Source: Harryflintia acetispora
GTDB taxonomy: Bacteria > Bacillota > Clostridia > Oscillospirales > Ruminococcaceae
DNA: 64,000 nucleotides
Direction of reading: 5' to 3'
NCBI GenBank assembly: GCA_004340125.1
Contig: SLUK01000004.1
Span: forward strand, 112,781-176,780
The position numbers and the translations under genes were made by a program. The notes under the pieces are model-generated. The model searched no databases, was not told where the DNA came from, and worked only from the letters and a program-made list of their open reading frames with translations. Below, piece by piece: positions 23,459-32,067 of the stretch (position 1 is its first letter; every line of letters begins with the position of its first letter).

Positions 23459-24286
23459 ATGAAACTGAGAAAAGAACAGATTGCCGGCGGAAACTACCAA
23501 TACACCCGCCACCCCTTCTCCCACTTCGTGGAGTCGATGAAGCGCATGGACGTCCATCACATCGAGCTCTACGCCGCCTCCCCCCACCTGTATGTCGACG
23601 ACTACACCCCCGGCACGGTGGGCGGGCAGCAGAAGCTGCTGCGCGAGGCCGGGATCGCCGTCTGCTGCCTGACCGCCGAGCAGTGCCTCTACCCGGTCAG
23701 CGCCGCGATCGACGATCCCATCGTGCGGGAGCGCTCGCTGCGCTACTATGAAAAGGCGCTCGAGCTGGCCGCCGCCTTCGAGTCCCCCTATATGCAGATG
23801 ATCTCGGGCTCCGGGCTGATCGGCAGCGACCCCGGGGAGGACTGGAAGCGTTCGGCCGACGGGATCGCCCGTCTTATGAAGACCGCCGAGCGGGTGGGGG
23901 TCACCATCGTGCTCGAGGCGGACCGCACCTGCACGGTGAAGGACACCCCCGACCAGCTCAAGATGATCAAGGAAATCGGCAGCGACCACCTCAGCGGGAT
24001 GATCGACACCAACGCGATTTACCACGCCGGCGAGGACTTCGAGGAGAGTGTTAAGCTGCTCGGGCCCCATCTGCGCCATCTGCACTTCATCGACCTTAAG
24101 CCGGACGGCGGCTGCCTGGTCCCGGGGAGCGGGATCCTGCCGATGAAGGAATATCTCGACGTCCTCGGCAAGTACGGCTATGAGGGGTATCTGACCCCCG
24201 AGCTCTGGGGCTTCCGCTACCAGGAATGCGCGGACGAGGCCATGCAGCAGAGCCTCGACTTCTGCCGCGGCTGCCTCGACGATTAA
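23459..24286 (+). CDS. sugar isomerase/epimerase (paralogue 2)
   Basis: 275 aa, same family as its neighbours and clearly closest to paralogue 3 (shared MKLRKEQIAGGNYQYTRH-like start, PHLYVD/PHLYVE, GMIDTNA and LTPELWG). The four metal ligands are present: TIVLEADR, SGMIDTNA, RHLHFIDL and YLTPELWG. The common YTPEQC segment reads CLTAEQCLYP here, a change that may alter substrate fit. The ATG at 23459 has CAGGAGG seven bases upstream. It is co-transcribed with paralogues 1 and 3, with gaps of about 20 bp. Confidence 0.85.
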   Translation: MKLRKEQIAGGNYQYTRHPFSHFVESMKRMDVHHIELYAASPHLYVDDYTPGTVGGQQKLLREAGIAVCCLTAEQCLYPVSAAIDDPIVRERSLRYYEKALELAAAFESPYMQMISGSGLIGSDPGEDWKRSADGIARLMKTAERVGVTIVLEADRTCTVKDTPDQLKMIKEIGSDHLSGMIDTNAIYHAGEDFEESVKLLGPHLRHLHFIDLKPDGGCLVPGSGILPMKEYLDVLGKYGYEGYLTPELWGFRYQECADEAMQQSLDFCRGCLDD

Positions 24287-24304
24287 GCCAAGGAGGAATA
24301 CACA

Positions 24305-25138
24305 TTGAAGCTCAAAAAAGACCAGATCGTGGGTGCAAACTACCACTACACCCGCTACAGCCTGCCCTATTTCGTGAAATCCATGGAGCGCCTGGGCGTG
24401 CGTCAGATTGAATTCTACGCGGCGGACCCCCACCTCTATGTGGAGAACTGCACCCCCGAGCGGGCGAAGGACATCCGCCGCCGGCTCGACGACAGCGGGA
24501 TCAAGGTGGCCTGCTTCACTCCGGAGCAGTGCTCCTACCCGATCAACATCGCGCTGGACGACGACTATGCGCGCAGCTACTCGGTGCACTACTACGACTA
24601 CACCCTGGAATACGCGGCCATCCTCGGCTCCCCGCTGGTGCAGATCGTGGGCGGGCGCGGCTACTTCGACGGGGACCTCGACGGCGCGTGGGAGCGCTCG
24701 AAGGAATCCCTGCGCCTCATCACCGAGCGGGCCAAAAGCTACGGGATCACCATCGTGCTCGAAGCCTCGTCCTACATGACCTCGACAGTGGTCAACAACT
24801 GCACCCACATCCGCCAGATGATCGACGAGATTGGGCTGCCCAACCTGCGCGGGATGATCGACACCAACGCCCTTTATAAGGCCGAGGAGGACTTTGAAGC
24901 CTGCGTGAAGCTCCTGGGCGAGGATTTGGTACATATGCACTTTATCGACGCCACCGAGAACGCCTATTCCCTGATCCCCGGCACCGGGGTCCTGCCGATG
25001 GCCGAATGGATGCAGATCCTGGCAGACCATGGCTACAAGGGCGTGCTCACCCCCGAGCTCTGGGGCACCCGGTATGCGATGGACCCCGAGGACGCGATGA
25101 AGAAGAGCCTCGAGTTCTGCTACCAGTACGCCGAGTAA
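24305..25138 (+). CDS. sugar isomerase/epimerase (paralogue 3)
   Basis: 277 aa. The metal ligands are in TIVLEASSYM, RGMIDTNAL, VHMHFIDAT and VLTPELWGTRY, and it has the CFTPEQCSYPIN segment. It is closest to paralogue 2, which suggests a local duplication. The start is a TTG at 24305 with AGGAGG eight bases upstream. The reading before it has no better start. A 106-bp gap follows, containing the word AAACATTGGTCTCA that recurs after the binding-protein gene. Confidence 0.85.
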   Translation: MKLKKDQIVGANYHYTRYSLPYFVKSMERLGVRQIEFYAADPHLYVENCTPERAKDIRRRLDDSGIKVACFTPEQCSYPINIALDDDYARSYSVHYYDYTLEYAAILGSPLVQIVGGRGYFDGDLDGAWERSKESLRLITERAKSYGITIVLEASSYMTSTVVNNCTHIRQMIDEIGLPNLRGMIDTNALYKAEEDFEACVKLLGEDLVHMHFIDATENAYSLIPGTGVLPMAEWMQILADHGYKGVLTPELWGTRYAMDPEDAMKKSLEFCYQYAE

Positions 25139-25151
25139 AACATTGGTCTCA
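25138..25151 (+). repeat. 14-bp word AAACATTGGTCTCA, copy 1
   Basis: It lies directly after the paralogue-3 stop. The identical word is at 26638-26651 after the binding-protein gene, in the other long gap of the same operon. Function unknown. Confidence 0.5.
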
Positions 25152-25244
25152 GCTGTGCTTTTTTGTTTCGTGCCCACGCGGCCGGAAAATGCACAGTGCG
25201 ATAAAACGTGAAAGTACATTCAAGTTTGAGAAAGGAAGAGGAGA

Positions 25245-26615
25245 ATGAAAAAACAGAAAATGCTCGCGCTGTTGTTTGCTGCGATCATGACCATGTCCGT
25301 GTTTGCCGGCTGTGGCGGCGGCGGACAGGCACAGGCCGGCTCCGAGGGCGGCGCCGAGGCCTCCCAGACTTCACAGGGAGGAGACAAGGCGGCCAGCGGC
25401 GACAAGGTGACCCTCAAGTTCCTGCACAAGTATGTGGCGGAGCCCTTCCCGCAGCTCTTCGAGGACCTGTGCAAGGAGTACACCGACGCGAATCCCAACG
25501 TGACCATCAAGATCGAAACCACCACCGACGACGAGATCAAGGACAAGCTGCGCGTCCTGATGGGCTCGGGCGACATGCCCGACATCTACCAGGTCTGGTC
25601 CGGCGAGTACACCAAGAAGTTCATCCGCGCCGGCGCCACCCTGGACCTGACCGACTACCTGGCCAAGGACACCGAGTGGAAGGATTCCTACATCCCCGCG
25701 GCGCTGGGCTCCTTCACCTATGATAACAAGACCTGGGGCATCCCGACCCGCTTCGACGCCATGCTCTACGTCTACAACAAAGAGCTCTTCACCCAGGCCG
25801 GGATCGAGAAGACCCCCGAAACCTGGGACGAGTTTATAGCCATCTGTGAGAAGCTGCAGGGCGCCGGGATCACCCCGTTCTCCTTCGGCAACGGCATCGT
25901 CTGGGATGCGCCCCACTGGTACGGCGCTCTCTGGGGCAAGTGCGTGCCCGAAGAGATCATGCAGGGCCAGGACTATGAGGTGACCACCGTCAAGATCGAC
26001 CATCCCGGTTACATCAAGGGCCTGGAGTACTTCAAGCAGCTGCAGCCCTACTTCACCCCCAACGTCGGCTCCACCGACCACGAGATGCTCGTGCAGAACT
26101 TCTACGCCGGCAAGGGCGCGATGGCCTACCTCGAAATGCTCGAATTCCAGACCGTCTATGACAATATGGGCGACAACTTCGGCTGGTTCCCCATGCCCGA
26201 CATCCCCGGCGAAGAGGGTGACCAGGACCGCATCCACGGCGGACCGGAAGGGCTGTGCGTCTCCGGCTACACCGCGAACCCCGACGTGACCGTCGACGTG
26301 CTCAAGCACCTGACCAGCCCCGACGCTGAGAAGCGCAAGGCTGACGCCGGCCACACCTCCAGCTTGATCGGCGCCATGACCAGCGACAACTTCTGCGCCC
26401 AGGCGCTCGAGGCCATGGACTGGGTCCTCAACGAGACCTCCGGCATGATCGAGTGGTGCGACTGCGGCTTCGAGTCCAGAATCACCGAGGTCCTGCTCAA
26501 GAACGGCCAGGACTACATCGACGAGCGCCTCACCGCCGAGGAGTACATCGGCAAGATGCAGGAAGCCGCCAACGCCGTGCGTGCCGAATATGCCGGCGAA
26601 GCTGCCGCCGAGTAA
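25245..26615 (+). CDS. ABC sugar-binding lipoprotein (CUT1 family)
   Basis: 456 aa. The lipoprotein signal peptide has the lipobox SVFAGC, followed by a Gly/Ala/Gln linker. The mature part is a family 1 solute-binding protein: VTLKFLHKYVAEPFPQLFEDL, DDEIKDKLRVLMGSGDMPDIYQVW and WGIPTRFDAMLYVYNKELFTQAGIEKTPETWDEF. CUT1 systems import oligosaccharides or glycosides. The ATG at 25245 follows AAGAGGAG. It is encoded between the epimerase genes and the two permease genes, so the imported sugar is probably the epimerases' substrate or its precursor. Confidence 0.92.
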   Translation: MKKQKMLALLFAAIMTMSVFAGCGGGGQAQAGSEGGAEASQTSQGGDKAASGDKVTLKFLHKYVAEPFPQLFEDLCKEYTDANPNVTIKIETTTDDEIKDKLRVLMGSGDMPDIYQVWSGEYTKKFIRAGATLDLTDYLAKDTEWKDSYIPAALGSFTYDNKTWGIPTRFDAMLYVYNKELFTQAGIEKTPETWDEFIAICEKLQGAGITPFSFGNGIVWDAPHWYGALWGKCVPEEIMQGQDYEVTTVKIDHPGYIKGLEYFKQLQPYFTPNVGSTDHEMLVQNFYAGKGAMAYLEMLEFQTVYDNMGDNFGWFPMPDIPGEEGDQDRIHGGPEGLCVSGYTANPDVTVDVLKHLTSPDAEKRKADAGHTSSLIGAMTSDNFCAQALEAMDWVLNETSGMIEWCDCGFESRITEVLLKNGQDYIDERLTAEEYIGKMQEAANAVRAEYAGEAAAE

Positions 26616-26637
26616 ACAGCCTCGGGATTTCAGCTCG

Positions 26638-26651
26638 AAACATTGGTCTCA
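26638..26651 (+). repeat. 14-bp word AAACATTGGTCTCA, copy 2
   Basis: Identical to 25138-25151 and exactly 1500 bp from it. It stands 22 bp after the binding-protein stop and just before the large palindrome at 26674. Confidence 0.5.
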
Positions 26652-26673
26652 CACCAAACGCTTCGCATTCATT

Positions 26674-26708
26674 CAATCAGGGCCGGGCGGACCGCCCGGC
26701 CCTGATTG
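26674..26708. terminator. 35-bp near-perfect palindrome between binding-protein and permease genes
   Basis: Seventeen-base arms around a single central A. There is no T-run, so it is more likely an mRNA-stabilising stem or partial terminator favouring the binding protein over the permeases. A second stem (TACGGCC/GGCCGTA, about 26715-26742) follows. Confidence 0.6.
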
Positions 26709-26776
26709 ATAACCGTACGGCCTTGGCCGCTGGTCGGCCGTAGAGACGAAATCTATGGTAAAGGAGGAGATATTTC

Positions 26777-27655
26777 TTGCGTGCTAAGAAATACACCCCG
26801 TTTCTCTACATCATTCCAGCTCTCGCAATCCTTCTTGTCTTCGTCTATGTCCCCATCATCCTCAACTTTTTCTGGAGCCTTTTCCAGTGGAACGCGTTTA
26901 CCCCGGGCATGAACTGGGTCGGGCTTGACTACTACGCCAGGCTCTTCCAGGATGAAAACTTTTGGATTTGCCTGAAAAACAATTCCCTCTATGCGTTTAT
27001 CTCCCTCTTCGGGCAGGTGGGCTTCGGCCTGGTCATCGCGGCCATCCTGGAAAGCCAGTTCATGCGCCGCTACTCCGGGTTCTTCCGGACGGTCTACTTC
27101 ATCCCGTCCATCATGTCCATGACGGTGGTCGGACTGCTGTTCTACCTGTTTTACAACCCGAACGTCGGCCCGTTCAACACCATCGTGCATGCCCTGACCG
27201 GCATGGACACCACCGCCCTCGACATCCTGGGCACCCCCGAGACCGCCATCTTCGGCGTCATCGCGGTCTCCCAGTGGATGTGGTTCGGCTACATGGCCAT
27301 GCTGCTGATCATCGGGATCCAGAAGATTCCCGACGAGCTCAACGAGGCGGCCGTCATCGACGGCGCCAACCAGGTGCAGATCTTCTGGCACGTCACCATC
27401 CCGAACATCAAGGAGATGATCCTGGTCGACACCATCGTCTGCGTGGTCGGCTCCTTCAAGCTCTTCGACGAGGTCTACATCATGACCAGGGGCGGCCCGG
27501 GCTACTCCTCCGAGGTGCTCGCCGGCTACATCTACAAGGCGGCCTTCCGGCAGGATGAAATGGGCTACGCCTGCACCATCGCGGTCATCCTGTTCATCAT
27601 CACCTTCATCCTCTCCCTGCTGCAGATGAAGGTATCCGGCTCCGGCAAGGAATAA
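26777..27655 (+). CDS. ABC sugar transporter permease (MalF/UgpA type)
   Basis: 292 aa with six predicted helices, starting PFLYIIPALAILLVFVYVPIIL. The EAA loop that contacts the ATPase reads ELNEAAVIDGANQVQIFWHVTIP. It pairs with the MalG-type permease encoded 13 bp downstream. The start is a TTG at 26777 with AAGGAGGA eight bases upstream. No ATP-binding subunit is encoded in the locus, so a shared MsmX/MsmK-type ATPase encoded elsewhere must energise it, as is common for CUT1 systems in Firmicutes. Confidence 0.9.
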   Translation: MRAKKYTPFLYIIPALAILLVFVYVPIILNFFWSLFQWNAFTPGMNWVGLDYYARLFQDENFWICLKNNSLYAFISLFGQVGFGLVIAAILESQFMRRYSGFFRTVYFIPSIMSMTVVGLLFYLFYNPNVGPFNTIVHALTGMDTTALDILGTPETAIFGVIAVSQWMWFGYMAMLLIIGIQKIPDELNEAAVIDGANQVQIFWHVTIPNIKEMILVDTIVCVVGSFKLFDEVYIMTRGGPGYSSEVLAGYIYKAAFRQDEMGYACTIAVILFIITFILSLLQMKVSGSGKE

Positions 27656-27668
27656 GGAGGGGCGAAAA

Positions 27669-28502
27669 ATGGAAAAAAATATAAAATCTAAAATTGTCCA
27701 CATCCTGCTTTGGATCATGCTGATCGTGCTGGTCCTCTCCATCTTCCTGCCCTTCTACTGGATGATCATCAGCGGCTTCAAGGCGAACAAGGACCTCTAC
27801 AGCAACTCCTTCGGCCTGCCCACCGTCTGGAAGGTGGAGAACTACGCCACCGCCTGGCGGGTCGGCGTGGGGCGCTTCATCGGCAACAGCGTCTTTGTCA
27901 CGCTGGTCTCCACCATCCTGACCCTCGCGCTGAGCGCGGCCTGCGCCTTCGGGCTGAGCCGCTTCAAGTTTCGCGGCCGCGAGGTCCTCTTCATGGTCAT
28001 CCTGGCCGGCCTGCTGCTGGCCCCCCAGGTCGCGCTGGTACCGCTCTACCGGATCCTCAGCACGATGGGAATCTACAACACCTATCTCGCCATGATCGTG
28101 CCCTATGTGGCGTTCCGTATCCCCTTCACCGTCTTTTTGATCCGGGCGTATCTCCTCGACTTTCCCAAGGACATCGAGGAGGCGGCCATCATCGACGGCT
28201 GCTCGACCTTCCGCATCTTCCTGAGCATCACCCTCCCGGTTTCCAAGCCCGTGCTGGCCTCGGCCTCGCTGCTGGCGGTCATGAGCTTCTGGAATGAATT
28301 CATGATGGCGATGGTCTTCACGTCCGACAACTCGATCCGCACCATCCCGCTCGGGCTCGCCACCCTCAAGGGCACCCTGTCGACCGACTGGGGCGCGCTG
28401 ATCGCGGGACTGGTGATCGCGGCGATCCCGGTGATCATCCTCTTCGTCGCCTTCCAGAAGCAGTTCGTGCGCGGCATGACCGCGGGCGGCGTCAAGGGTT
28501 AA
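27669..28502 (+). CDS. ABC sugar transporter permease (MalG type)
   Basis: 277 aa with six helices, beginning HILLWIMLIVLVLSIFLPFYWMIISGFK, typical of MalG/LacG-like permeases. The EAA motif is DIEEAAIIDGCSTFRIFLSITLP. It forms the transmembrane channel with the preceding permease. The ATG at 27669 has AAGGAGGGG. A 51-bp gap leads to the fourth epimerase gene. Confidence 0.9.
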   Translation: MEKNIKSKIVHILLWIMLIVLVLSIFLPFYWMIISGFKANKDLYSNSFGLPTVWKVENYATAWRVGVGRFIGNSVFVTLVSTILTLALSAACAFGLSRFKFRGREVLFMVILAGLLLAPQVALVPLYRILSTMGIYNTYLAMIVPYVAFRIPFTVFLIRAYLLDFPKDIEEAAIIDGCSTFRIFLSITLPVSKPVLASASLLAVMSFWNEFMMAMVFTSDNSIRTIPLGLATLKGTLSTDWGALIAGLVIAAIPVIILFVAFQKQFVRGMTAGGVKG

Positions 28503-28553
28503 TTACCGTTTGGCCCCGCCAACCGGTCAGAAATTTTATTATCGAGGTGGATT

Positions 28554-29390
28554 ATGAAACTTTCTTTTCTTTCAATGGCCTACTCGCGCTACTCGCTTTC
28601 CAAGGCCTTCTCGGAGGCCGAGCGCCTCGGAATGGATGGGATCGAGGTCTGGGGCGGACGGCCGCACGCCTACGTCTATGACTGCGACGACAAGATGATT
28701 AATGAGATCAACCGGATGTCCAGGGACACCGGCGTGCCGGTCTGCGCCTACACCCCCGAAAACTGCGTCTATCCGTACAACCTGTGCTCCCAGTCCGAGA
28801 AGGAGCGCCGGGAGACGGTGGAATACTACAAGCTCGCGCTGGACGTCGCCGCCCAGATCGGGGCGAAGCTGATCCAGATCACCCCCGGCGACCCCGGCTA
28901 CGAGGGGAACGAGCGGGACGACTGGCGGCACCTCGTCGAGGGCATGCAGGAGGTCTGCGCCCACGCCGAGAAGGTCGGGGTGGACGTGGTGATGGAATCC
29001 CTCTCCCCCTACGAGAGCCTGATCATCACCACCGCCGACGACCTGCAGCGCCTGATCAACGACGTGCCCTCCCCCAGGATGTACGGTATGCTCGACTGCG
29101 TAAACCCCTTGGTCATGCAGGAGTCCTACTCCAACTACTTCGAGAAGCTGGGCGATAAGATGGGCCACATCCACCTCACCGACGGCAACGGGATCAGCCA
29201 CGCGCATATGGTGGTCGGCACCGGCGAGGTCGTCTTCGAGGAGCTGCTGCTGATGATCGAGCGTTACAAGTACGACCGCTATTGCAGCATTGAGCTCGGC
29301 GGCGACAGCGCCCACGGCGACCCCGAGTTCTACATGTCCCTGTCGGTGCGCCGCATCCGCGAGATGATGAAGCGCCTGGGGATCCAATAG
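28554..29390 (+). CDS. FrlC-like sugar epimerase (paralogue 4)
   Basis: 278 aa. Of the four paralogues this one reads closest to fructoselysine 3-epimerase FrlC: DGIEVWGGRPHAYV, VCAYTPENCVYPYN, VVMESLSPYES, DVPSPRMYGMLD, YFEKLGDKMGHIHLTD and CSIELGG. The metal ligands (Glu, Asp, His, Glu) are conserved. FrlC interconverts fructoselysine and psicoselysine, so an Amadori-type or 3-epimeric ketose substrate is possible. However, no FrlB deglycase or FrlD kinase is present here. The ATG at 28554 follows GAGGTGG. It is the last gene of the operon before a strong terminator. Confidence 0.86.
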   Translation: MKLSFLSMAYSRYSLSKAFSEAERLGMDGIEVWGGRPHAYVYDCDDKMINEINRMSRDTGVPVCAYTPENCVYPYNLCSQSEKERRETVEYYKLALDVAAQIGAKLIQITPGDPGYEGNERDDWRHLVEGMQEVCAHAEKVGVDVVMESLSPYESLIITTADDLQRLINDVPSPRMYGMLDCVNPLVMQESYSNYFEKLGDKMGHIHLTDGNGISHAHMVVGTGEVVFEELLLMIERYKYDRYCSIELGGDSAHGDPEFYMSLSVRRIREMMKRLGIQ

Positions 29391-29434
29391 GACAACCTAC
29401 TTACTCACTCCTTTCCAAAGAAAGGAATATCTCC

Positions 29435-29477
29435 AACCGGCAGGGGCCGCCCGAAGGGGCGGTCCCTGCCGGTTTTC
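29435..29477 (+). terminator. terminator of the epimerase/ABC operon
   Basis: Eighteen-base arms (29435-29452 and 29457-29474) with one G-U pair, followed by TTTTCC. Confidence 0.88.
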
Positions 29478-29589
29478 CTAAAATCCCCCATAACCTGACA
29501 ATACCAGTGGCACATTTGAAAAAATGATGGTATACTGTTTTTAAAGGCCATCAACCGATCCAGAATGGCGCCGGACAGGAGGAAACACA

Positions 29590-30588
29590 ATGAGCGTCAG
29601 TATTCTCGATGTGGCGAAGCGATGCGGGCTTTCCACCGTCACCGTTTCGCGGGTGATCAACAATACCGGAAACGTCAGGGAGGAGAGCCGCCAGAAGGTT
29701 CTGGCCGCCATCCGGGAGCTCGGGTACACGCCCAACGCCGCCGCGCGCAGCCTGGTGCGCGGAAAGACCGGGCTGATCGGCGTGGTGCTGCCCGACCTCA
29801 AGGGCCTCTACACCAGCCGGGTGGTGGTGGCCGCCAAGGCAAAGCTGCTGGAAAAGGGGTACTTTCTCTCCCTCTTCCTCTTTGACGACATCACAAGAGA
29901 GGACAACGCCCGCTACATCCTGGACGAGCAGCGCGTGGACGGATTTTTCGTCATCGCCCCCGGGCTGGAATCGCCGGTGCTCGAGAAGCTAAAGCGCTAT
30001 AACCTGCCGGTGATCCTGTTGGATAACCAGTACGCGCTGGCGGACTACCCTTACGTCGAGGTGGACGACTACCTCGGCGGGGTCATGGCCGCCGAGCACC
30101 TGATCGGGCTGGGGCACCGCCAAATCGGCTACATCGACGGGCCGAACATGCTCTGCTGCCACGAGCGGCGCGCCGGCGCGATCGACACCCTGAGAAAGCA
30201 CGGGCTGAGGCTGCTGTGCGAGGGGGGCGGGGACATCTACGACTTCTCGGTCGGCTACCGGGTGGCAAACCGCTGGATCGAACGGGGGACCATTCCCAGC
30301 GCGGTCATCGGCGTCTGCGACAGCGTCGCGGCCGGGGCAATCGGCGCCTTTAAGGAGCACGGCTACCGGGTGCCGCAGGACATTTCGGTGGTGGGATTCG
30401 ACAACATCCCGCTTTACAACAACTATTCCCCCCGCCTGACCTCGGTCGAGCAGCCGGTTCCAACAATCGCTGAAAAGAGCGTGGAGATGCTGCTGCAGCT
30501 CCTCGCCGGAAGGGAGCTCACCTCCCGCTTTCTCAAGCTGCCTCCCCGCCTGGTGGTCGGGGAATCCACTCGGCCCGTGAATTCGTAA
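29590..30588 (+). CDS. LacI-family transcriptional regulator
   Basis: 332 aa. The N-terminal helix-turn-helix (SILDVAKRCGLSTVTVSRVINN) and hinge helix (NAAARSLVRGK) are followed by a periplasmic-binding-protein-like sensor domain (TGLIGVVLPDLKG to the end; GLGHRQIGYIDGP, SAVIGVCDSVAAGAIGAFKEHG, ISVVGFDNIPLYNNYSPRLTSVEQP). It probably represses the upstream operon or the convergent MFS gene until a sugar binds. The ATG at 29590 follows AGGAGG. A TGG-TATACT extended -10 element lies about 50 bp upstream. No CG-centred LacI operator was recognised in the locus. Confidence 0.9.
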   Translation: MSVSILDVAKRCGLSTVTVSRVINNTGNVREESRQKVLAAIRELGYTPNAAARSLVRGKTGLIGVVLPDLKGLYTSRVVVAAKAKLLEKGYFLSLFLFDDITREDNARYILDEQRVDGFFVIAPGLESPVLEKLKRYNLPVILLDNQYALADYPYVEVDDYLGGVMAAEHLIGLGHRQIGYIDGPNMLCCHERRAGAIDTLRKHGLRLLCEGGGDIYDFSVGYRVANRWIERGTIPSAVIGVCDSVAAGAIGAFKEHGYRVPQDISVVGFDNIPLYNNYSPRLTSVEQPVPTIAEKSVEMLLQLLAGRELTSRFLKLPPRLVVGESTRPVNS

Positions 30589-30608
30589 GTCCAGACTAAC
30601 AACATGTG

Positions 30609-30643
30609 AAGTGCCCGGAACCGAGCGGTTCCGGGCACTTTTT
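30609..30643. terminator. bidirectional terminator between lacI-type and MFS genes
   Basis: Fifteen-base perfect arms (30609-30623 and 30626-30640) followed by TTTTT. Confidence 0.88.
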
Positions 30644-30653
30644 AAGCTCAGCG

Positions 30654-31880
30654 TCAAACCACCAGTTCGCGGTCGCGCTGGAACTGTATATAGGTCGGCA
30701 CCGCGAAGAGCAACACCCCGAGCGCGCTCATCACGCACATCACCAGCGACATCATGTCCACCCCGAAGCGGTCCACCAGAATCCCGCCGATGAAGGTGCC
30801 GATGATCCCCGACAGCCCGTTGGTCACCGCCACCTCCACCGTGACCGCAGTGGTGCGGATGGAACGCGGGACGATCCGGTTGATCATCTCGAGTGAGACG
30901 GCGATGAAGAAGGCGTAGGTGAACGCCTCGAGCAGCTCGGAGAGCATCACCATCGACATCGACTGCGCCGTGAGCATCAATAGCCCGCGCGCGAAGAGGC
31001 AAAGGGTGGCTGTGATGTAGATAAAGCTCAGGCGAAAGCGCTGCACGCACCGGTTCATGATAAACAAAATCGGGATCTCCCCCACCGCAGCCAGGGCGAT
31101 GGCGTAGCCGAGCTCCTTGTCCGCGCCCCCGAGCTCGATGATCTTGTAGGGGATGTAGGTGCACCAGGCCTTGAGCGCCATGTAAAAGCAGAAGGTGCTC
31201 AGCAGGAAAACCATATACTTCTGGTTGCGCAGCAGCATCTTGATGATCCCGCCGAAGGAGAGGCTTTCCCCCTGCTCCGGCTGGAGCTGCGCCCCCTCCA
31301 CCTTCTTTTTGCGGGCGTTGCCGCAGGGGACGCCAGGGATGAACAGCACAATGACGATGACCACCGCGAAGAGGATGACATGCAGCAAGAAGAGCAGGTC
31401 GTAGCCGAATTTGGCGATCAGCACGCCAGCCAGCGCGGAGGTGACCGAATAGCCCACCGAGCCGCCCGAGCGGTTCTTGCCGTAGTCGATGTAGCTTAGG
31501 GATTCGCGCAGCGTGACCGACCAGGTGTCGGCCAGATAGGTCAACGGATACGCAAACAGGGTGAGCAGCATGACCGAAATGCTGGCGCCCAGCATATTAT
31601 GCACTGTGAGGGGCAGCAGGTAGGTGGTCAGGATCGCCCCGGCCGAGCAGAGGATGATATATTTTTTGATGCTCATGAAGGTATCGGTGATGTACCCCGC
31701 CACCGGCTGGAACAAAAATTCCACCAGGCTGATGATGGTGTTGATCACCCCGCACTCAAAGCTGGAATAGCCGTGCGCGGTGAGGTACATCACGATAAAG
31801 CCGAAATACAGGCTGCTGCAGGCGAAATAGACCACGTTGAACGCATAGAAAAGAAGGTTTTCCTTTTTGAAATAGGACAT
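30654..31880 (-). CDS. MFS transporter, LacY-like sugar:H+ symporter family
   Basis: 408 aa with about twelve helices. The N-terminal pattern MSYFKKENLLFYAFNVVYFACSSLYFGFIVMYL and the VGYSVTSALAGVLIAKFGYDLLF region resemble the MFS_1-like/LacY group of sugar and nucleoside symporters. The ATG at 31880 is preferred; an upstream TTG at 31895 is in frame but its ribosome binding site is too close. It converges with the LacI gene and shares its terminator, so it probably belongs to the same sugar locus, possibly for export or for an alternative uptake route. Confidence 0.85.
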   Translation of the reverse strand: MSYFKKENLLFYAFNVVYFACSSLYFGFIVMYLTAHGYSSFECGVINTIISLVEFLFQPVAGYITDTFMSIKKYIILCSAGAILTTYLLPLTVHNMLGASISVMLLTLFAYPLTYLADTWSVTLRESLSYIDYGKNRSGGSVGYSVTSALAGVLIAKFGYDLLFLLHVILFAVVIVIVLFIPGVPCGNARKKKVEGAQLQPEQGESLSFGGIIKMLLRNQKYMVFLLSTFCFYMALKAWCTYIPYKIIELGGADKELGYAIALAAVGEIPILFIMNRCVQRFRLSFIYITATLCLFARGLLMLTAQSMSMVMLSELLEAFTYAFFIAVSLEMINRIVPRSIRTTAVTVEVAVTNGLSGIIGTFIGGILVDRFGVDMMSLVMCVMSALGVLLFAVPTYIQFQRDRELVV

Positions 31881-32012
31881 TGTCAACCCTGCCAATCTCC
31901 GGTAAACTAGGTCGATTGTACCATATTTTTGTCGGTTTCACAATCATTTTTGCGCAGTTTCATCCCTCCTTTTTTCTGCACCTTCACCAAACCCTTTGCT
32001 ATGGAATATGCT

Positions 32013-32022
32013 GAATAGGATA
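32013..32022 (+). promoter_or_regulatory. possible sigma-K-like -10 element of the second collagen-like gene
   Basis: GAATAGGATA ends 45 nt before the start codon and is identical to the element before the first collagen-like gene (8751-8760, minus). Confidence 0.4.
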
Positions 32023-32067
32023 CCTCTATGCGAGGGATTCCACTATACATTTACGGAGGTACTTGTT

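Noticed and set aside
30586..30599. Third DtxR-type palindrome (TAAGTCCAGACTAA)
   Set aside because: It matches 12 of 14 positions of the dfx-region site but covers the LacI stop codon just before a bidirectional terminator, with no promoter to control.
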